Of a DNA stretch of 64,000 nucleotides, positions 22,880 through 33,240 are shown one piece after another. The notes below the pieces were generated by a model that saw only the letters and a list, made by a program, of their open reading frames with translations, had not been told where the DNA came from and searched no databases. A program made the translations under genes and the position numbers. How positions within the stretch are numbered: position 1 is the first letter of the stretch; each line of letters opens with the position of its first letter. This DNA is from Acanthosepion esculentum (taxonomy: Eukaryota > Mollusca > Cephalopoda > Sepiida > Sepiidae), in the NCBI GenBank assembly GCA_964036315.1, contig OZ038517.1, positions 51,239,955 to 51,303,954 of the forward strand, read 5' to 3'.

Positions 22880-23375
22880 ATTCATAAGTCTATCACGGCA
22901 ACCATTAGGGTCCTGCATCAAGGTCGGAAGGTCATTAGGGTGGCATTCTGTGTCATAACACAGCTAGTCAATGTAGGTGGTTGTTGGGTGACCAGACCGT
23001 CTCGCTGCATGGCTAGGTGTCCAGAACAGTAGCTCACACGCGAGTTCTTGTTTTGCTCGACAGTACTGTCCTGCAAAGTGCATTCTGCGTTCGCGTAAGA
23101 TAGTAGAAATATCAGGGTTGGGTCTATAGAGCTGTTATTTATTTGGATGATGTCTCCAAGAGATGTTAAGTATAGCTATCAGCATCCGAGTGTAGGTTCT
23201 ATCAATCTTAGACTGTAGACAATGGTGTCATACATTAACACCGCCTCTACAGTGGCTCGAAAGAATCTCCACTTGAGGTTGTCTGATAGATCAGATTTCA
23301 TCCATTTTATTTAAGGCGGAGCAGGCTTAAGCAAGACGAATTTTCCCATCCTTTTCAGCAGAATTTATATCGCCT
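22880..23375 (-). pseudogene. LINE (family C) RT C-terminal fragment
   Basis: On the minus strand it encodes KSDLSDNLKWRFFRATVEAV then LMY, followed after a frameshift by RERRMHFAGQYCRAKQELAC and SHAARRSGHPTTTYID. This is the thumb and post-RT region of a LINE family distinct from A and B. Stops and frameshifts show it is dead. Confidence 0.7.
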
Positions 23376-23384
23376 AAAAATCTT

Positions 23385-23665
23385 TGCCAGATGTTCGACT
23401 TTGCAGATGATCTAGATTTAATTGCAGACACCATTACCAATACCACAGTTCTACATCATCTAGAAAATGCTGCAACTGATGTTGGACTACATTTCAATGC
23501 TTCTAAAACTGAATTCATAGGCTTGAACAAGCAAGACAGTGCTAACTATCTCAGGGGACTCAATAAAATCTGTCGAATCTTTTCCATGCCTCGGAAGCGA
23601 GATAAATTCTACTGTAAAGGATGTGAAAAGCCTTAAGCCTGGACCGCCTTAAATAAAATGGATGC
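23385..23665 (+). pseudogene. LINE family C RT core fragment, opposite orientation
   Basis: On the plus strand it encodes FADDLDLIADTITNTTVLHH and ENAATDVGLHFNASKTEFIG, the RT FADD active-site block. The continuation, in another frame, is INSTVKDVK and WTALNKMD. It abuts minus-strand pieces of the same family on both sides. Confidence 0.75.
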
Positions 23666-23679
23666 TTGGTTTCTTTCAA

Positions 23680-23975
23680 TGTAAGTGGTTGCTGGGCGAC
23701 CGACCCGTCTTGCGCCATGGCTAGGTATCCAGAGCAGTAGATCACTTGCAGGTTCTTTGCAATGCCTTGGTTCCATCCATCTTAGACTCTAGGGTTTTAG
23801 TTAATATCCAAGCAGTGGCACCATACATTAAAGCCGCTTCTATAGTGGCTCGTTTGAGGCTGTCTGGTAAATCAGATTTCCAGAGTATATTCACTTTATT
23901 TAAGGCGGCCCAAGATATACGTATGCGAATTTTCACAACCTTTTCAGTAGAATTTATCTCGCGTAAACAACGTTG
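23680..23975 (-). pseudogene. LINE family C RT C-terminal fragment, second minus copy
   Basis: On the minus strand it gives IRIRISWAALNKVNILWKSD, then LKRATIEAALMYGATAWIL, and after a frameshift LLLWIPSHGARRVGRPATTY. Better preserved than the copy at 22.9 kb. Confidence 0.75.
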
Positions 23976-24110
23976 ACCAATATTGACTCTGCAGATGACC
24001 TAGCTATCACTGTAGACACCATTACCTATTCCGCAGTTCTCCTACATCATCTAGAAAATGCTGCCACTGATGTTGGACTATGTCAGTGAATCTAAAACGG
24101 AATTCATAGA
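23976..24110 (+). pseudogene. LINE family C RT core scrap
   Basis: 'tctgcagatgacctagctat' with 'agaaaatgctgccactgatg' repeats the FADD-to-VGL block of 23391-23500 in plus orientation. Confidence 0.65.
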
Positions 24111-24129
24111 TCGGGGCTCAATCCAAACT

Positions 24130-24660
24130 GTCTTAGATATGATTGATTTTGTTTAGCGGCATATCAGCCTCTATGGGTTGCTTAATACCGAAATCTAAAT
24201 ATATTTTGTGATGTTGGACATCTTCGCTCGTCACTTATGCTATGTCAAGCGGAATCTCGTTCTCACTTCCAAAAATGCTCGTTATACTCGAAACTTCGTA
24301 GACACCGGAACTAGTAGTAATGCCTTCCAATTATATCCGCACTAGTAATACTTGTCCAAGTAGTAATCGCCAAATAATATAATGATCAGAAGAGAATCGT
24401 AATCCGTATAGTAGTAGAATAGAGAGAGTGAACGTATAGCAATAGTGAATAGACAAGAAGAGTGAACAGTGGATGTATAGTCATCACGCTACTTCCTATT
24501 TATTCATTTCCTTTATGATCCCGTGATCTACTTAATAATGGTGATCTAGTTTCTAACCACAGTGTCGGCAACGACACTTACTCTTATACAACAATTTTGA
24601 GCACAATTTTATATCTTCAACGACGGATAAAATGTATTGTTAGTCATTCTATTCTCTAAT
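24130..24660 (+). mobile_element. SINE tail-like repeat split by an LTR
   Basis: 'gattttgtttagcggcatat' with 'cagcctctatgggttgctta' and 'ataccgaaatctaaa' matches 60978-61030. There the sequence runs on uninterrupted through 'cattttgaacgca', whereas here it is split after ATTTTG by the LTR at 24209-24593. Confidence 0.6.
24209..24593. mobile_element. Candidate solo LTR, 385 bp, 6-bp target duplication
   Basis: Begins TGATGTTGG and ends ATACAACA, flanked by ATTTTG at 24203-24208 and 24594-24599. The uninterrupted relative at 60978-61090 has a single ATTTTG at the same place. Internal sequence shows no ORF. The ends are TG...CA but the inverted repeat is imperfect, so an LTR is the favoured but not certain reading. 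Confidence 0.7.
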
Positions 24661-24769
24661 GTATTGCTGGTCACTTTGCTTTAAAAATGTAGTTATTTTT
24701 ATATAGAAAAATGTATTGTTTGTATTTTTACCATAAAAATCTATTTTTATACTTTCATCGTGTTTTGTT

Positions 24770-24925
24770 TTTGTTTGGGGGTTCACTATTTGCCTATAGC
24801 AGGGACCCTAACAGGTGCTACCACCCCGGGTCAGAGTGGATCTTGCAACAAAAGAGTTGGTCCCACGATCCTCCAAACCACCCGATCAGAAACCTTACTG
24901 CCGGTTGTAGTTTATCGTCATGCCC
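24770..24925 (+). repeat. Dispersed repeat D
   Basis: Contains 'ggggttcactatttgcctat', 'agcagggaccctaacagg', 'tgctaccaccccgggtcaga' and 'ccggttgtagtttatcgtca'. Preceded by 'tgtattg..tatttttaccataaaaa' units, as in the copies at 62.2 and 63.3 kb. Confidence 0.75.
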
Positions 24926-25415
24926 AGCACTTCAGTTATGTGCCATGCGGGATACACGCTTAGGCGATCATGTATCTTTCGATACATGACCGACGAGGCA
25001 GATTTTTTCCCGTAGTAGGTTGCCATTTCTTTCTGCGGTAGGCCAGTTGCCATCCGAGGCTATAGAACCCAGTCTGTCCAGCTATTTACCCATAGCTGGG
25101 GGGAGAAGAAGAGGATTAATACCTTTCCCAAGGGTATTAGCACGTAAGTGAATCTAATGGATTCGACTGGAAAGTCAGCCAGTTATTTTCCTTGCGTGAT
25201 ACACGCTTAGGCGATCATGTATTTTTTTTTATACATGACTGTCGAGGCAGATTTTTTCCCGCAGTAGGTTGCCATTTCTTTCTGCGGTAGGCCAGTTACC
25301 ATCCAAGGCTATAGAACGCGGTCTGTCTTGCTATTTATCCATATTTGGGCAGAGAAGAAGAGGATTAATACCTTTCCCAAGGGCAATAGCACGTAAGTGA
25401 ATGTAATGGATTCGA
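24926..25415 (-). mobile_element. Two SINEs in tandem, minus strand
   Basis: On the minus strand each unit has 'aatacctttcccaagggtat' in complement, the 'ccagctatgggtaaatag' block, 'ctgcggg' and 'aaatctgcctcgtc', and ends with the hairpin-like 'gatcgcctaagcgtgtatca'. The two copies are offset by about 249 bp, close to the period of the array at 35.8-36.8 kb. Confidence 0.8.
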
Positions 25416-25510
25416 CTGTAATTCCTCCCTTGAAGAAATCTCCTCCTGCCTCTTGGTTTCCTGCCATATACGATCTTCAAAAATTTAAATGCAATGCGAA
25501 CCATCGTCTT
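25416..25510 (+). pseudogene. LINE A-like C-terminal scrap
   Basis: A frame gives YDLQKFKCNANHRLPC, equivalent to the final NYNLQLFKCNVNRHL of family A. It is directly joined to the preceding SINE. Confidence 0.6.
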
Positions 25511-26275
25511 CCGTGTCTTGGAATCATGTTATTTTATTATTTCTTTTCTTTCACTTTCAGGGAGTCGTCCAGAGATTTCCTGTCTATGGACAATTAAAGC
25601 CGACCTTGTATATATATATAGATATTCTACTTGATATTACAAATCTATCAACTAGAGAACTTAACATCGGACAGGTGCAGATGGAGTTAACGTTAGAGAT
25701 TGCTCATGCAATAATTTTTTCGTGTAAGAATAAAAAAAAAGATATGCTTAAAAATGTTGAAATATATAGCAACAATTATCTACAGTTGACAATTTGATGA
25801 CATTCACGAAATGTATTTTTCGTCCGCCCGTCTGTCATCTCATAAGTCAAGGACAGCGAGAGTTATGGTCACCAAATGTCCTCTGATTAGTGATGGTAGC
25901 CTGAAGCATAAATTTGACGTATTATGAAAATGCAAAAAATAAGCACCATAACGTTTAAATTTTTTAGCCCCAGTTTCGAATTAAAGTGTAAGCATAAGAG
26001 TACACAATAGTTGAAGATGTTTATTTTTTATTTGTATGTCAGCATATATATTTAACGTGAGCATATCGAGATAGCAACTCTTCATTTAAATACTCTCTTA
26101 AATAAAGCGGAAAAAGAAAGACTTAAAACGTTTTGCTGAGTTTATGCTGGTTTCGTGTTAGTCATTGATATCAGATTAAGAAAATGATATGCGGTGTCCC
26201 GTTAATCTTTGTGAGGGTAACAAGGTAGGGATTTGAGAGACAGATGGGGTAATAGATTGTGTTCCTGAGAGTCAA
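25511..26275. other. Spacer, no gene recognised
   Basis: A 102-codon frame at 25489-25797 has no recognised domain. Its start overlaps the LINE scrap and the remainder is AT-rich. Confidence 0.4.
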
Positions 26276-26279
26276 ATCA

Positions 26280-26690
26280 TTTCCAATGCAGTTATAATAG
26301 TAAAATATTTTCAATGCACGCCTAATAATAATATCATTTCCAATGGTTTCCTAATAGAAAAAGCATTCCTAATGAATTCCTATTGTAAGAATCATGCAAT
26401 TCATTCTTAATAGTAAAATAATTTCCAATGAATTCCTTATAAAATAATTTCCAATGAATTCCTTATAAAATAATTTCCAATGCATTCCATTATAAAATAA
26501 TTTCCAATGCAAACCTTATAAAATAATTTCCAATGAATTCCTTATAAAATAATTTCCAATGCATTCCTTATAAAATAATTTCCAATGAATTCCTTATAAA
26601 ACAATTTCCAATGCATTCCATTATAAAATAATTTCCAATGAATTCCTTATAAAATAATTTCCAATGAATTCCTGTCTGTCTATATTTCTG
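26280..26690 (-). repeat. 29-bp satellite family, inverted short array
   Basis: About 15 units of 'ttataaaataatttccaatg' with 'aattcc', the reverse complement of the monomers at 6.9-9.0 kb, with a shorter period of about 26 bp. Confidence 0.9.
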
Positions 26691-27010
26691 AGATGAGGTC
26701 TTATGTACATTATTTACATTATTCGGACTATTGTCCTCATCTTTGTCGCCATATTTATTACAACGTTTCGGCCGTTGTAAGCTCCGGCCTTCTTCAGGTG
26801 GTTGGAATGTCAAACTGAACCCTTTATTTCGCTCACTGGAGTAGACTGTTCTAGTTCCACGTGCCATATTTAATGGATGACAGTTATCAGTTATCTCCTG
26901 TTAATTTCCCTCATCAAGTTCTCCACTGCCTTAACCGGGTATTGAACTCACACTTTTTGGGTCCTGTCACTGGATCTAAACAACGCCTTTATCCAATGCA
27001 GTTCAGTTTT
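26691..27010 (+). repeat. Dispersed repeat F
   Basis: Contains 'ttattcggactattgtcctc', 'atctttgtcgccatatttat', 'acaacgtttcggccgttg' and 'ttcttcaggtggttgg'. Recurs at 27741-27975, 48330-48625 and 52515-52575. A 99-codon minus frame reads through it and the satellite and is not a gene. Confidence 0.75.
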
Positions 27011-27379
27011 TATCATTAACCAATTCATAAAGAAATAAATGCGAAAAAAAAATTTTATTCACACATTTATAAAGACTTACTATTTATAAAAATATGTGAA
27101 CCAAATGTTATGAATAATCAAGAGTGGTCTCACCTTGTTTTGTTACTGTTCTCTTTGAGAGAGCTATTTCTGTTTACTGGGACTATAAAAGGACAATATA
27201 CGAGAACCTTGTATTCTCAGTTGAATAAAGCTTTCTTAAAGCCTACACTTGCGTACATTTGTTATTACACCGACTATAAGGACATCCGTATTATTTACCA
27301 TTTTACAAAGTTGGAGTAGATTGGCAATTAACCGATGTTTTTCCAACTACTCCAAAAACACAATTCGCTATTTGCTTTA
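27011..27379. other. Spacer with a block duplicated downstream
   Basis: 'ctctttgagagagctatttc' and 'actataaaaggacaatatac' recur in diverged form near 27770-27830. No gene recognised. Confidence 0.45.
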
Positions 27380-27740
27380 TTATAGAAAAGCATTGGAAAT
27401 GATTTTATTATTAGGAATGCATTGGAAATGATTTTTTTTATTAGGAATGCATTGGAAATGATTTTACTATTAGGAATGCATTGGAAATGATTTTACTATT
27501 AGGAATGCATTGGAAATGATTTTAATATTAGGAATCCATTGGAAATGATTTTATTATTAGGAATGCATTGGAAATGATTTTATTATTAGGAATGCAATGG
27601 AAATGATTTTACTCTTGGGAATGCATTGGAAATGATTTTACTATTAGGAATGCATTGGAAATTATTTTAATATTAGGAATGCATTGGAAATTATTTTACT
27701 CTTAGGAATGCATTGGAAATGATTTTATTATTAGGAATTC
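27380..27740 (+). repeat. 29-bp satellite family, direct short array
   Basis: About 13 units of 'attaggaatgcattggaaat' with 'gattttact', in the same orientation as the main array and opposite to 26280-26690. Confidence 0.92.
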
Positions 27741-27975
27741 ATTATTCGGAATATTGTCCTCATCTTTACTCTCCTCTTGGAGAGAGCTATTTTTGTTTAC
27801 TGAGACTATAAAAAGACAATATACGAGAACCTCGTCGCCATATTTATTACAACGTTCCGTTGTACGCCCCGGCCTTCTTCAGGTGGTCTGAATGTCGAAA
27901 TGAACCGGGTAAACTGTTCTAGTTCCACGTGCCATGTTTAATGGATGTCAGTTATCAGATATCATCTGTTAATTT
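27741..27975 (+). repeat. Dispersed repeat F, second copy, with insertion
   Basis: Starts 'cattattcggaatattgtcc', is broken by about 70 bp shared with 27150-27210, then resumes with 'cgtcgccatatttattacaa' and 'ccttcttcaggtggtctg'. Confidence 0.65.
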
Positions 27976-28515
27976 TCCCTGCTTTTCACCTTTATTTCTT
28001 TATGAATTGGTTAATGATAAAAACTAAACTGCATTATTTTTTATACTGATGGAAGTATAAAATTATTCTGGAAAATAAAAAATCTACTAAATAAACTTTT
28101 TTCAAACTTTTGCCTAAAATTCTTAAAAACAAAGAAAATGTATAAATAAATTAATTTTCATATGTTTAGGTTTTATTATATCTAATCATCGCCTTTTAAA
28201 ACTATAAACATTGCCGGGAGTGAAGGCAGTTAAAACAAAAGCGGTGCCGCAGGGAAAACCGCCTCTTTTATACACCGTTTTTTTTTTATTGCGGACACGA
28301 TGATTAAACATTGCTCAGAATTCAACTCATTTTCGATTCCTAAACATATCGTAGGTCGAGTATTGTCTTTACACATTCCTTTGTTCGTGATAATGCCACT
28401 ACAACCATTTATTTCACGCTGGGATTTTACAAAGCATAATTTCAGTCAACCATGAGTTTTATTGAAATCCGTAGGACGGGATTCAGAAAATTCATGTCAG
28501 GATTTAGACAACGCC
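27976..28515. other. Spacer, no gene recognised
   Basis: AT-rich with one GC-richer patch near 28210-28260 ('agcggtgccgcagggaaaac'). No ORF or known border. Confidence 0.4.
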
Positions 28516-28517
<2 letters not shown>

Positions 28518-28572
<55 letters not shown>

Positions 28573-28578
28573 AAAAAA
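28518..28578. repeat. (AAT)n followed by poly-A
   Basis: About 14 AAT units then 18 A residues. It could mark the 3' end of an inserted retroelement, but I recognise none beside it. Confidence 0.85.
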
Positions 28579-28860
28579 CTTACTGATACTACAAACATTT
28601 GAGATGATGTACTCTGTAACTCCGGCTGGGATTAGGCTAGTCTCTGTGCTGGATTCCCAAACCTAGACCATCCGACTGGTTCCGCCTTCTGAATTGGACA
28701 CACTAAAAACCACAAGTGGTAGGCAGTCATAATGGCTACCATATGTCAGTGCGATTACGAGTTGAAACCATGCAGCAGAAGTAGGAACGAAATTCAAATA
28801 AGAAAGAGAAATGTGGGAGTAATTAAGACACGTGGGGCAAATAAAGAGTGAGTAACAAAG

Positions 28861-28862
<2 letters not shown>

Positions 28863-28921
<59 letters not shown>
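28863..28921. repeat. (AT)n microsatellite
   Basis: About 29 AT units, followed by a (GA)-rich run. Confidence 0.95.
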
Positions 28922-28923
<2 letters not shown>

Positions 28924-29059
28924 AGAAAGAGAGAGAAGAGAAGGGAAGTCAAATGAGACAGTGAAGAAAAAATGAGGATTTACGATGGGTTACTAAAAAA
29001 AAATAAAAACATAAATATCACATCATCTGTATCCAATATGTCGTAAGTTTTACGATTAT

Positions 29060-29375
29060 TAAGCCTGAAGCCTTAAAGAAATTGCAAACAAAAAGAACAT
29101 TTATACTTAGCACCAGAAAGAGACAGTTGAAATTTCTAGTATACATAATGAGGAAAGAGAGCTTGGAAACTTTGACACACACATGGCATACTGAAAGGCA
29201 AGAGGGACGGATTAAAAACAGCGCCTTACCTACCCAATGTGTTAGTTTTGGCAGAACAGGGATTAGGAGAAATGACAAATTTTACTAAGGATTGCAAAGG
29301 ACAAGAAGTTGTGGAGAGCCATAATTACCCAGTGCTTGAAGGCACAGAGCACATACAGGAGGAAGTCTGAACGAA
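29060..29375 (+). pseudogene. LINE family B 3' ORF fragment
   Basis: The frame gives QTKRTFILSTRKRQLKFLVY then IMRKESLETL, and in a second frame LAEQGLGEM and VVESHNY. These correspond in order to the post-RT region and C-terminus of family B. Several frameshifts, 5'-truncated. Confidence 0.75.
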
Positions 29376-29382
29376 AAATCGG

Positions 29383-29515
29383 AGAACCGAGTTCGAATTC
29401 CGGTCGAATTCGTTTAATTCACTTTCGTACCTTGCCCTTGGGAAAGGTATGAATCTATCTCTTCTGCTATATAATACATGCGAATGCCTATGTATCACGC
29501 TTTTTCAATTAAAGG
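29383..29515 (+). mobile_element. SINE, partial
   Basis: 'atcggagaaccgagttcgaa' with a box-B-like GAGTTCGAATTCC, then 'cccttgggaaaggtatgaat'. The central part is missing and it ends 'tgcctatgtatcacgc', matching the 3' end of the family. Confidence 0.65.
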
Positions 29516-29539
29516 GACACAACTCTCTAACTTTTGATA

Positions 29540-29890
29540 GCTCGTATTACAGAAATTTCTGATTCCCAAATTTTTATTACTGCGATTGTTTTCGGATTCC
29601 GCCATCTTGGTTTCTACAGATAAAAAAAAAACAATAAAAATGACGCAACTCTCTATCTTTCAACCGTTCACGTTCAAATGAAAATATTACTGTTCTCAAA
29701 TTACAAAATACAATTGCCCGTGTTTTCGACTTTACTCCTAGAGGCCATAGTCCAATATATCATATCATTTTGGAATCACACCGACCCCGTGAGCAAATTA
29801 AAAACATTCAGGGCCGGATCCAACTCGCAATTCTTAAATTTTGGATTCCCAATTCTTCACTACTGCAATTGTTTTCAGCGACATTTTTTA
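29540..29890 (-). repeat. Two copies of the 332-530 repeat, inverted
   Basis: 'actgcgattgttttcggatt' (29580) and 'actgcaattgttttcagcga' (29862) are the complements of the block at 370-390. The second copy also retains 'gtgagcaaattaaaaac' and 'atatcattttggaatcacac'. Confidence 0.7.
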
Positions 29891-30112
29891 CGTGATTTTT
29901 GCGACGAATTTTTTGTATGATAACAATTTTTAAAACTTGGAAATAAATTGAGAAATAATCGGAATTAATTGCGAAATCCAGCGAAAGTCACCCATGAAAC
30001 AAAAATAATTGTTTGTACGGAAAATAATGACCTACACACATCAAATTCTCTTTAAATTAAGTGGCGACAGAAGAATTATCGTTGAACTTTTCAAAGGTAA
30101 GCTTAAATATTA

Positions 30113-30367
30113 ATGCAATACTTAAATGCAGCGATCAATTTTGAGTTCTTCTGTAATTTATTGTTGCCTATAGCATACGGTAGCAGTATACCTCGCAAAA
30201 AGAAATCTCCGCCAGCAGAAGGCCAGATTGCAATCAAAAGCGCCAAGGCTGCAGCGAGAAAAAGAAAGTCCCGTGCAAATGAAAACCCAGATCAAACGGC
30301 AGCCAAAAGAGCTTTCAATGCTGAGATTATACAACAAGCCGAAGGCCCAATCAAGAGCTTTCCGTAG
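30113..30367 (+). pseudogene. Helitron-protein-like N-terminal fragment
   Basis: 84 codons. Residues 24-84 are very basic: IPRKKKSPPAEGQIAIKSAK, AAARKRKSRANENPDQTAAK, RAFNAEI. The pattern RKRxSRANEtPdQtAAkRAxNAE resembles the repeated arginine/lysine-rich N-terminal region of Helitron Rep-helicase proteins, where such NETPEQ-type units occur in tandem. Only about one and a half units are seen, with no Rep or helicase motif, so this is a remnant at most. About 50 bp later, 'tgctagcttaaatg' and 'cttttaagctagt' form an inverted repeat ending CTAGT, compatible with a Helitron 3' end. A chance basic ORF is the alternative. Confidence 0.4.
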
Positions 30368-30489
30368 GTGCTAGCTTAAATGCGGCCCGATATGCCAGCT
30401 TTTAAGCTAGTTATATAAAATAAAAGACAAAGGGAATGTGACAGTTTGAATAATTGAAAAATAAGTGAATAATCCTCACAATAGTTTAA

Positions 30490-30600
30490 TTCACAGGGTA
30501 GATGTAACCGTAAGTTCTATGTTAACAGTTTCTTTTCTCGCAGTTCTCGCTTGTGGAACTTTCTTTCGACTCCATGCTTTCCAGCCAACTTTAATCACAT
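30490..30600 (+). pseudogene. LINE A C-terminal scrap
   Basis: 'agatgtaaccgtaagttcta', 'tgttaacagtttcttttctc' and 'cgcttgtggaactttc' match the block at 59036-59105 and 14213-14280. Only about 110 bp remain. Confidence 0.65.
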
Positions 30601-30915
30601 CAATATTTGGTTGATTGATTGATTCATTTTCTACGGCTTATCAACCCTTTGTTGCTGATTAGATACACTGGCATGTCTTTTAGATGTATTTACATTCTCT
30701 GGAGTATAGATTTATAAAAACTACCATAGCCACAAAGTGTAGGATCAGTTTATAAATTGATTGTAATATAGAATTGATCCTCCACTTTATATCCACATTA
30801 TAATTGCTTGTTTGTTTATCAAATTCTGATTAGGTATGAATTCACCTCTTATCCCACCTGCTATGGATTAATTAGTAAGACTTATATCACTAAATCATTA
30901 TCATCTAAAAAAAAA
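30601..30915 (+). mobile_element. SINE tail and body fragments
   Basis: 'ttctacggcttatcaaccct' resembles the tail of the SINE at 4.8-5.2 kb. 30835-30910 ('taggtatgaattcacctctt', 'ctatggattaattagtaaga') is its body in the plus orientation. Confidence 0.55.
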
Positions 30916-30924
30916 CTTATAATC

Positions 30925-31627
30925 TCTATCTATAAAAGGCAGGATGTGTGTGTGTGTGTGTGTAACGAATGCACGGCCGCAATTTTCGATGGATTTGCAC
31001 CAAAATTTACATGCACATGCTCCAAGTTAGTAAGAAGGCCAAGACCGACGTTGCATTTCCCAACTCCCAGCGATAGTGGAAATAATCGATTTTTTCATGC
31101 TTCTACGGCAGTTTTCATGTAGTTGCGGCCATTTTCTATTGGCCAGAGTGACAGCCAACAGCTGACTGACACGAAAGTTAACTAGCATGCAAGAAAAATC
31201 GATAGCTGCATTCGTCACAAGTGGGAAAAATTTAAATCTGCATGGCACTTTACTCCAATTGGCTCATTCGCTTGCTTAAACTCAACGTTGATTCTGATTC
31301 CGCAGAACTGGGTTGGGTGTGAAAAAGTATTGGTTGTTAACATTCTTTTTTTCATTCGGTTTTTCCAGTTACGAGTCCTTTTTTAAAGCTGATCGTTTTG
31401 TGTTCATTTTGTTTAGTTCTTTTTTCGTAACAGATTTAATGTTTAGTATAGAGCTTAGAAAAAAATTTGCAGTGTGAGATAGGTAAGAAGTAAGGCATGT
31501 AGCAACATCAGCACGGCAAAGGGCACTCCTTTAAAGGCAAGGAAGGGCAAAAATATTTTAAGTCAAGTGATAGCGATTGCTGTATGAGTCGTACGATTTT
31601 TGAATCAAGCATTGGCAACGCTGCTAG
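30925..31627 (+). mobile_element. Helitron-like non-autonomous element, family 1, copy 2
   Basis: Begins TCTATCTATAAAAGGCAGG, then (GT)n and 'aacgaatgcacggccgcaat', and ends 'attggcaacgctgctag' followed by T. It is about 90% alike to 2890-3609 over the shared part, including 'ttgaatcaagca' before the terminal hairpin. Nothing inside encodes a protein. Having the same ends in two places is good evidence for the borders. Confidence 0.78.
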
Positions 31628-31629
31628 TC

Positions 31630-32110
31630 TATATATATTTTCTGGCTTTAAATAACCTGCAAAGGGTTGGTAAGCCGTAAAAAACAAATCAGTCAATCCA
31701 TTTTATTGTTGCTTTTTATACTCACACACTGGGTCGATACACTTTTCACTTGTTAAATTATTCTATTAATAGTTTTATTCTGTCTTTTAGATGTATTTAC
31801 ATTCTCCGGAATATAAATGTATAGAAACAGCTGCTGCCACAAAGTGAGGGATCAGTTTATATACGGATTGTAATATAGAATTGATCCCCCTCTTTATATT
31901 CACTTTATAATTTCTTGTTTGTTTATTAAATTCTAATTAGGTATGAATCCACCTCTTCTCCTCTCCAGCTATGGGTTAAATAGTAAGACTTGTATCACTC
32001 AAAACGTTATCTCCCCCAATGAAAAAAATTCTTACAACCTAAAACTATTTTCTGGCTTTAAATAACCTGCAAAGGGTTGATAAGCCATAGAAAAAGAATC
32101 ACTTGATTAA
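31630..32110 (+). mobile_element. SINE-related repeats, tandem partial copies
   Basis: 'tctggctttaaataacctgc' with 'aaagggttggtaagcc' occurs at 31640 and 32051. 31935-32010 has the SINE body ('aggtatgaatccacctcttc', 'cagctatgggttaaatagta'). Related DNA also covers 30690-30790. Confidence 0.6.
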
Positions 32111-32549
32111 TCAAATACAGATTAGCTACAAGACCATGTATTTTAGATTTATGTACATTCTCTGGAATATAAATTTATAGAAAGCGCCTTGGTCATAAAA
32201 TGAGAGATCATTTTATATAGTGATTGGAACGTTGAATTGATCCCCCGATTTATAACCACATTATAATTTCTTGTAATAATTAAAACCAATCAGTTAAAGA
32301 ATCAGAAAGGTGCCAGCTATAATTTCAGAGACACGGAATGAAGAAAGAGTGCTCGGAGAATTTGACACACGCAGGACATTGATTTTTTAAAAAACTAATT
32401 TCACCAAAGAACACTTCCATGATGAATTTTTTTTTCCCAAAAACGAACCAATGAAACAGGAAAGTTTTGTTGGAAACAAAGAAAAGCGGGCTCCACTGCT
32501 ATGAGCAATGAGGAAGTTTTAAGGAAAACGTGACAAAAAAAAACAACAC
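32111..32549. other. Spacer with repeat remnants
   Basis: 32130-32290 parallels 30690-30810 and 31780-31900 ('acattctctggaatataaat', 'tataaccacattataatttc'). The rest is unassigned. Confidence 0.45.
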
Positions 32550-33124
32550 TTTTATGTATATAAATAAAGCGCAGTGTACGTGTGTCCGTCCGTTTGTCCG
32601 TTTTTCGATCTCGACGAATCATAAACAACCTGAAGTAACAGGTAATAACTACTGTAGTTAAAATTAAATAAATAACTCATTTGAAGTTAAATTTAAATAT
32701 CGAACAGTGAAACATTAAAAAAAAATAATTCTTTATTAAAGGTTTAACTTTAATTTCGCTTTTCGTCACAACTGCAATTGATATCGTCTAATTAAACCGA
32801 AATTAAAACTTAAGCGGGGCACGGTACGTTGCTCATATGTTTTTATTTTTATTTTGCTAGCACGGGTACTGTGACATATTCGAGATATTACATAGTTCGG
32901 GTTCCCTAATGTCTTTTCAGAGTGACTTTATGTGAAGGGATCAAAAAGGAAATAAAAAATTACGCGCAGAATATATGTAAACAAATTACGGAGATCGATT
33001 GCGTATACGAAGAAAGATTATGCCGAATTAAGGTGTCGAATAAAGATAAAATATTTTTATTATTTCTAAATTCGTATAACTTTTACATATATAAGAGGTT
33101 GACAGTAAAAGGCTTCTAGGCTAG
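32550..33124 (+). mobile_element. Helitron-like non-autonomous element, family 2, plus copy
   Basis: Starts near 'tatataaataaagcgcagtg' with 'gtccgtccgtttgtccgt' and ends 'aaaggcttctaggctag' followed by T. It matches 2325-2790 in reverse orientation through its length, with blocks such as 'gcggggcacggtacgttgct' and 'agtgactttatgtgaaggga'. Beyond the shared part it has about 150 bp of extra 3' sequence holding a 65-codon frame of unknown nature. Confidence 0.6.
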
Positions 33125-33240
33125 TTTAGAAGAAAAGGCCGGCGAGCCGATTTCAAATTCCAGACAATGCTTCATCTAATAATAAAATTCAAGATAATAT
33201 TACTACTAATACTACTAATGTAATAAAAAGCAATTGAAAT
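33125..33240 (+). repeat. Left arm of large inverted repeat
   Basis: 'ttagaagaaaag' then 'ccggcgagccgatttcaaat' and 'tccagacaatgcttcatcta'. The complement lies at 34985-35072 and 35357-35430. The arm includes the Helitron-like end just upstream. Confidence 0.85.

Noticed and set aside
25489..25797. 102-codon plus frame as a host gene
   Set aside because: Its beginning is LINE A C-terminal scrap and the rest has no recognisable domain or splice support.
26568..26867. 99-codon minus frame
   Set aside because: Runs from repeat F into the satellite; both are non-coding repeats found elsewhere.
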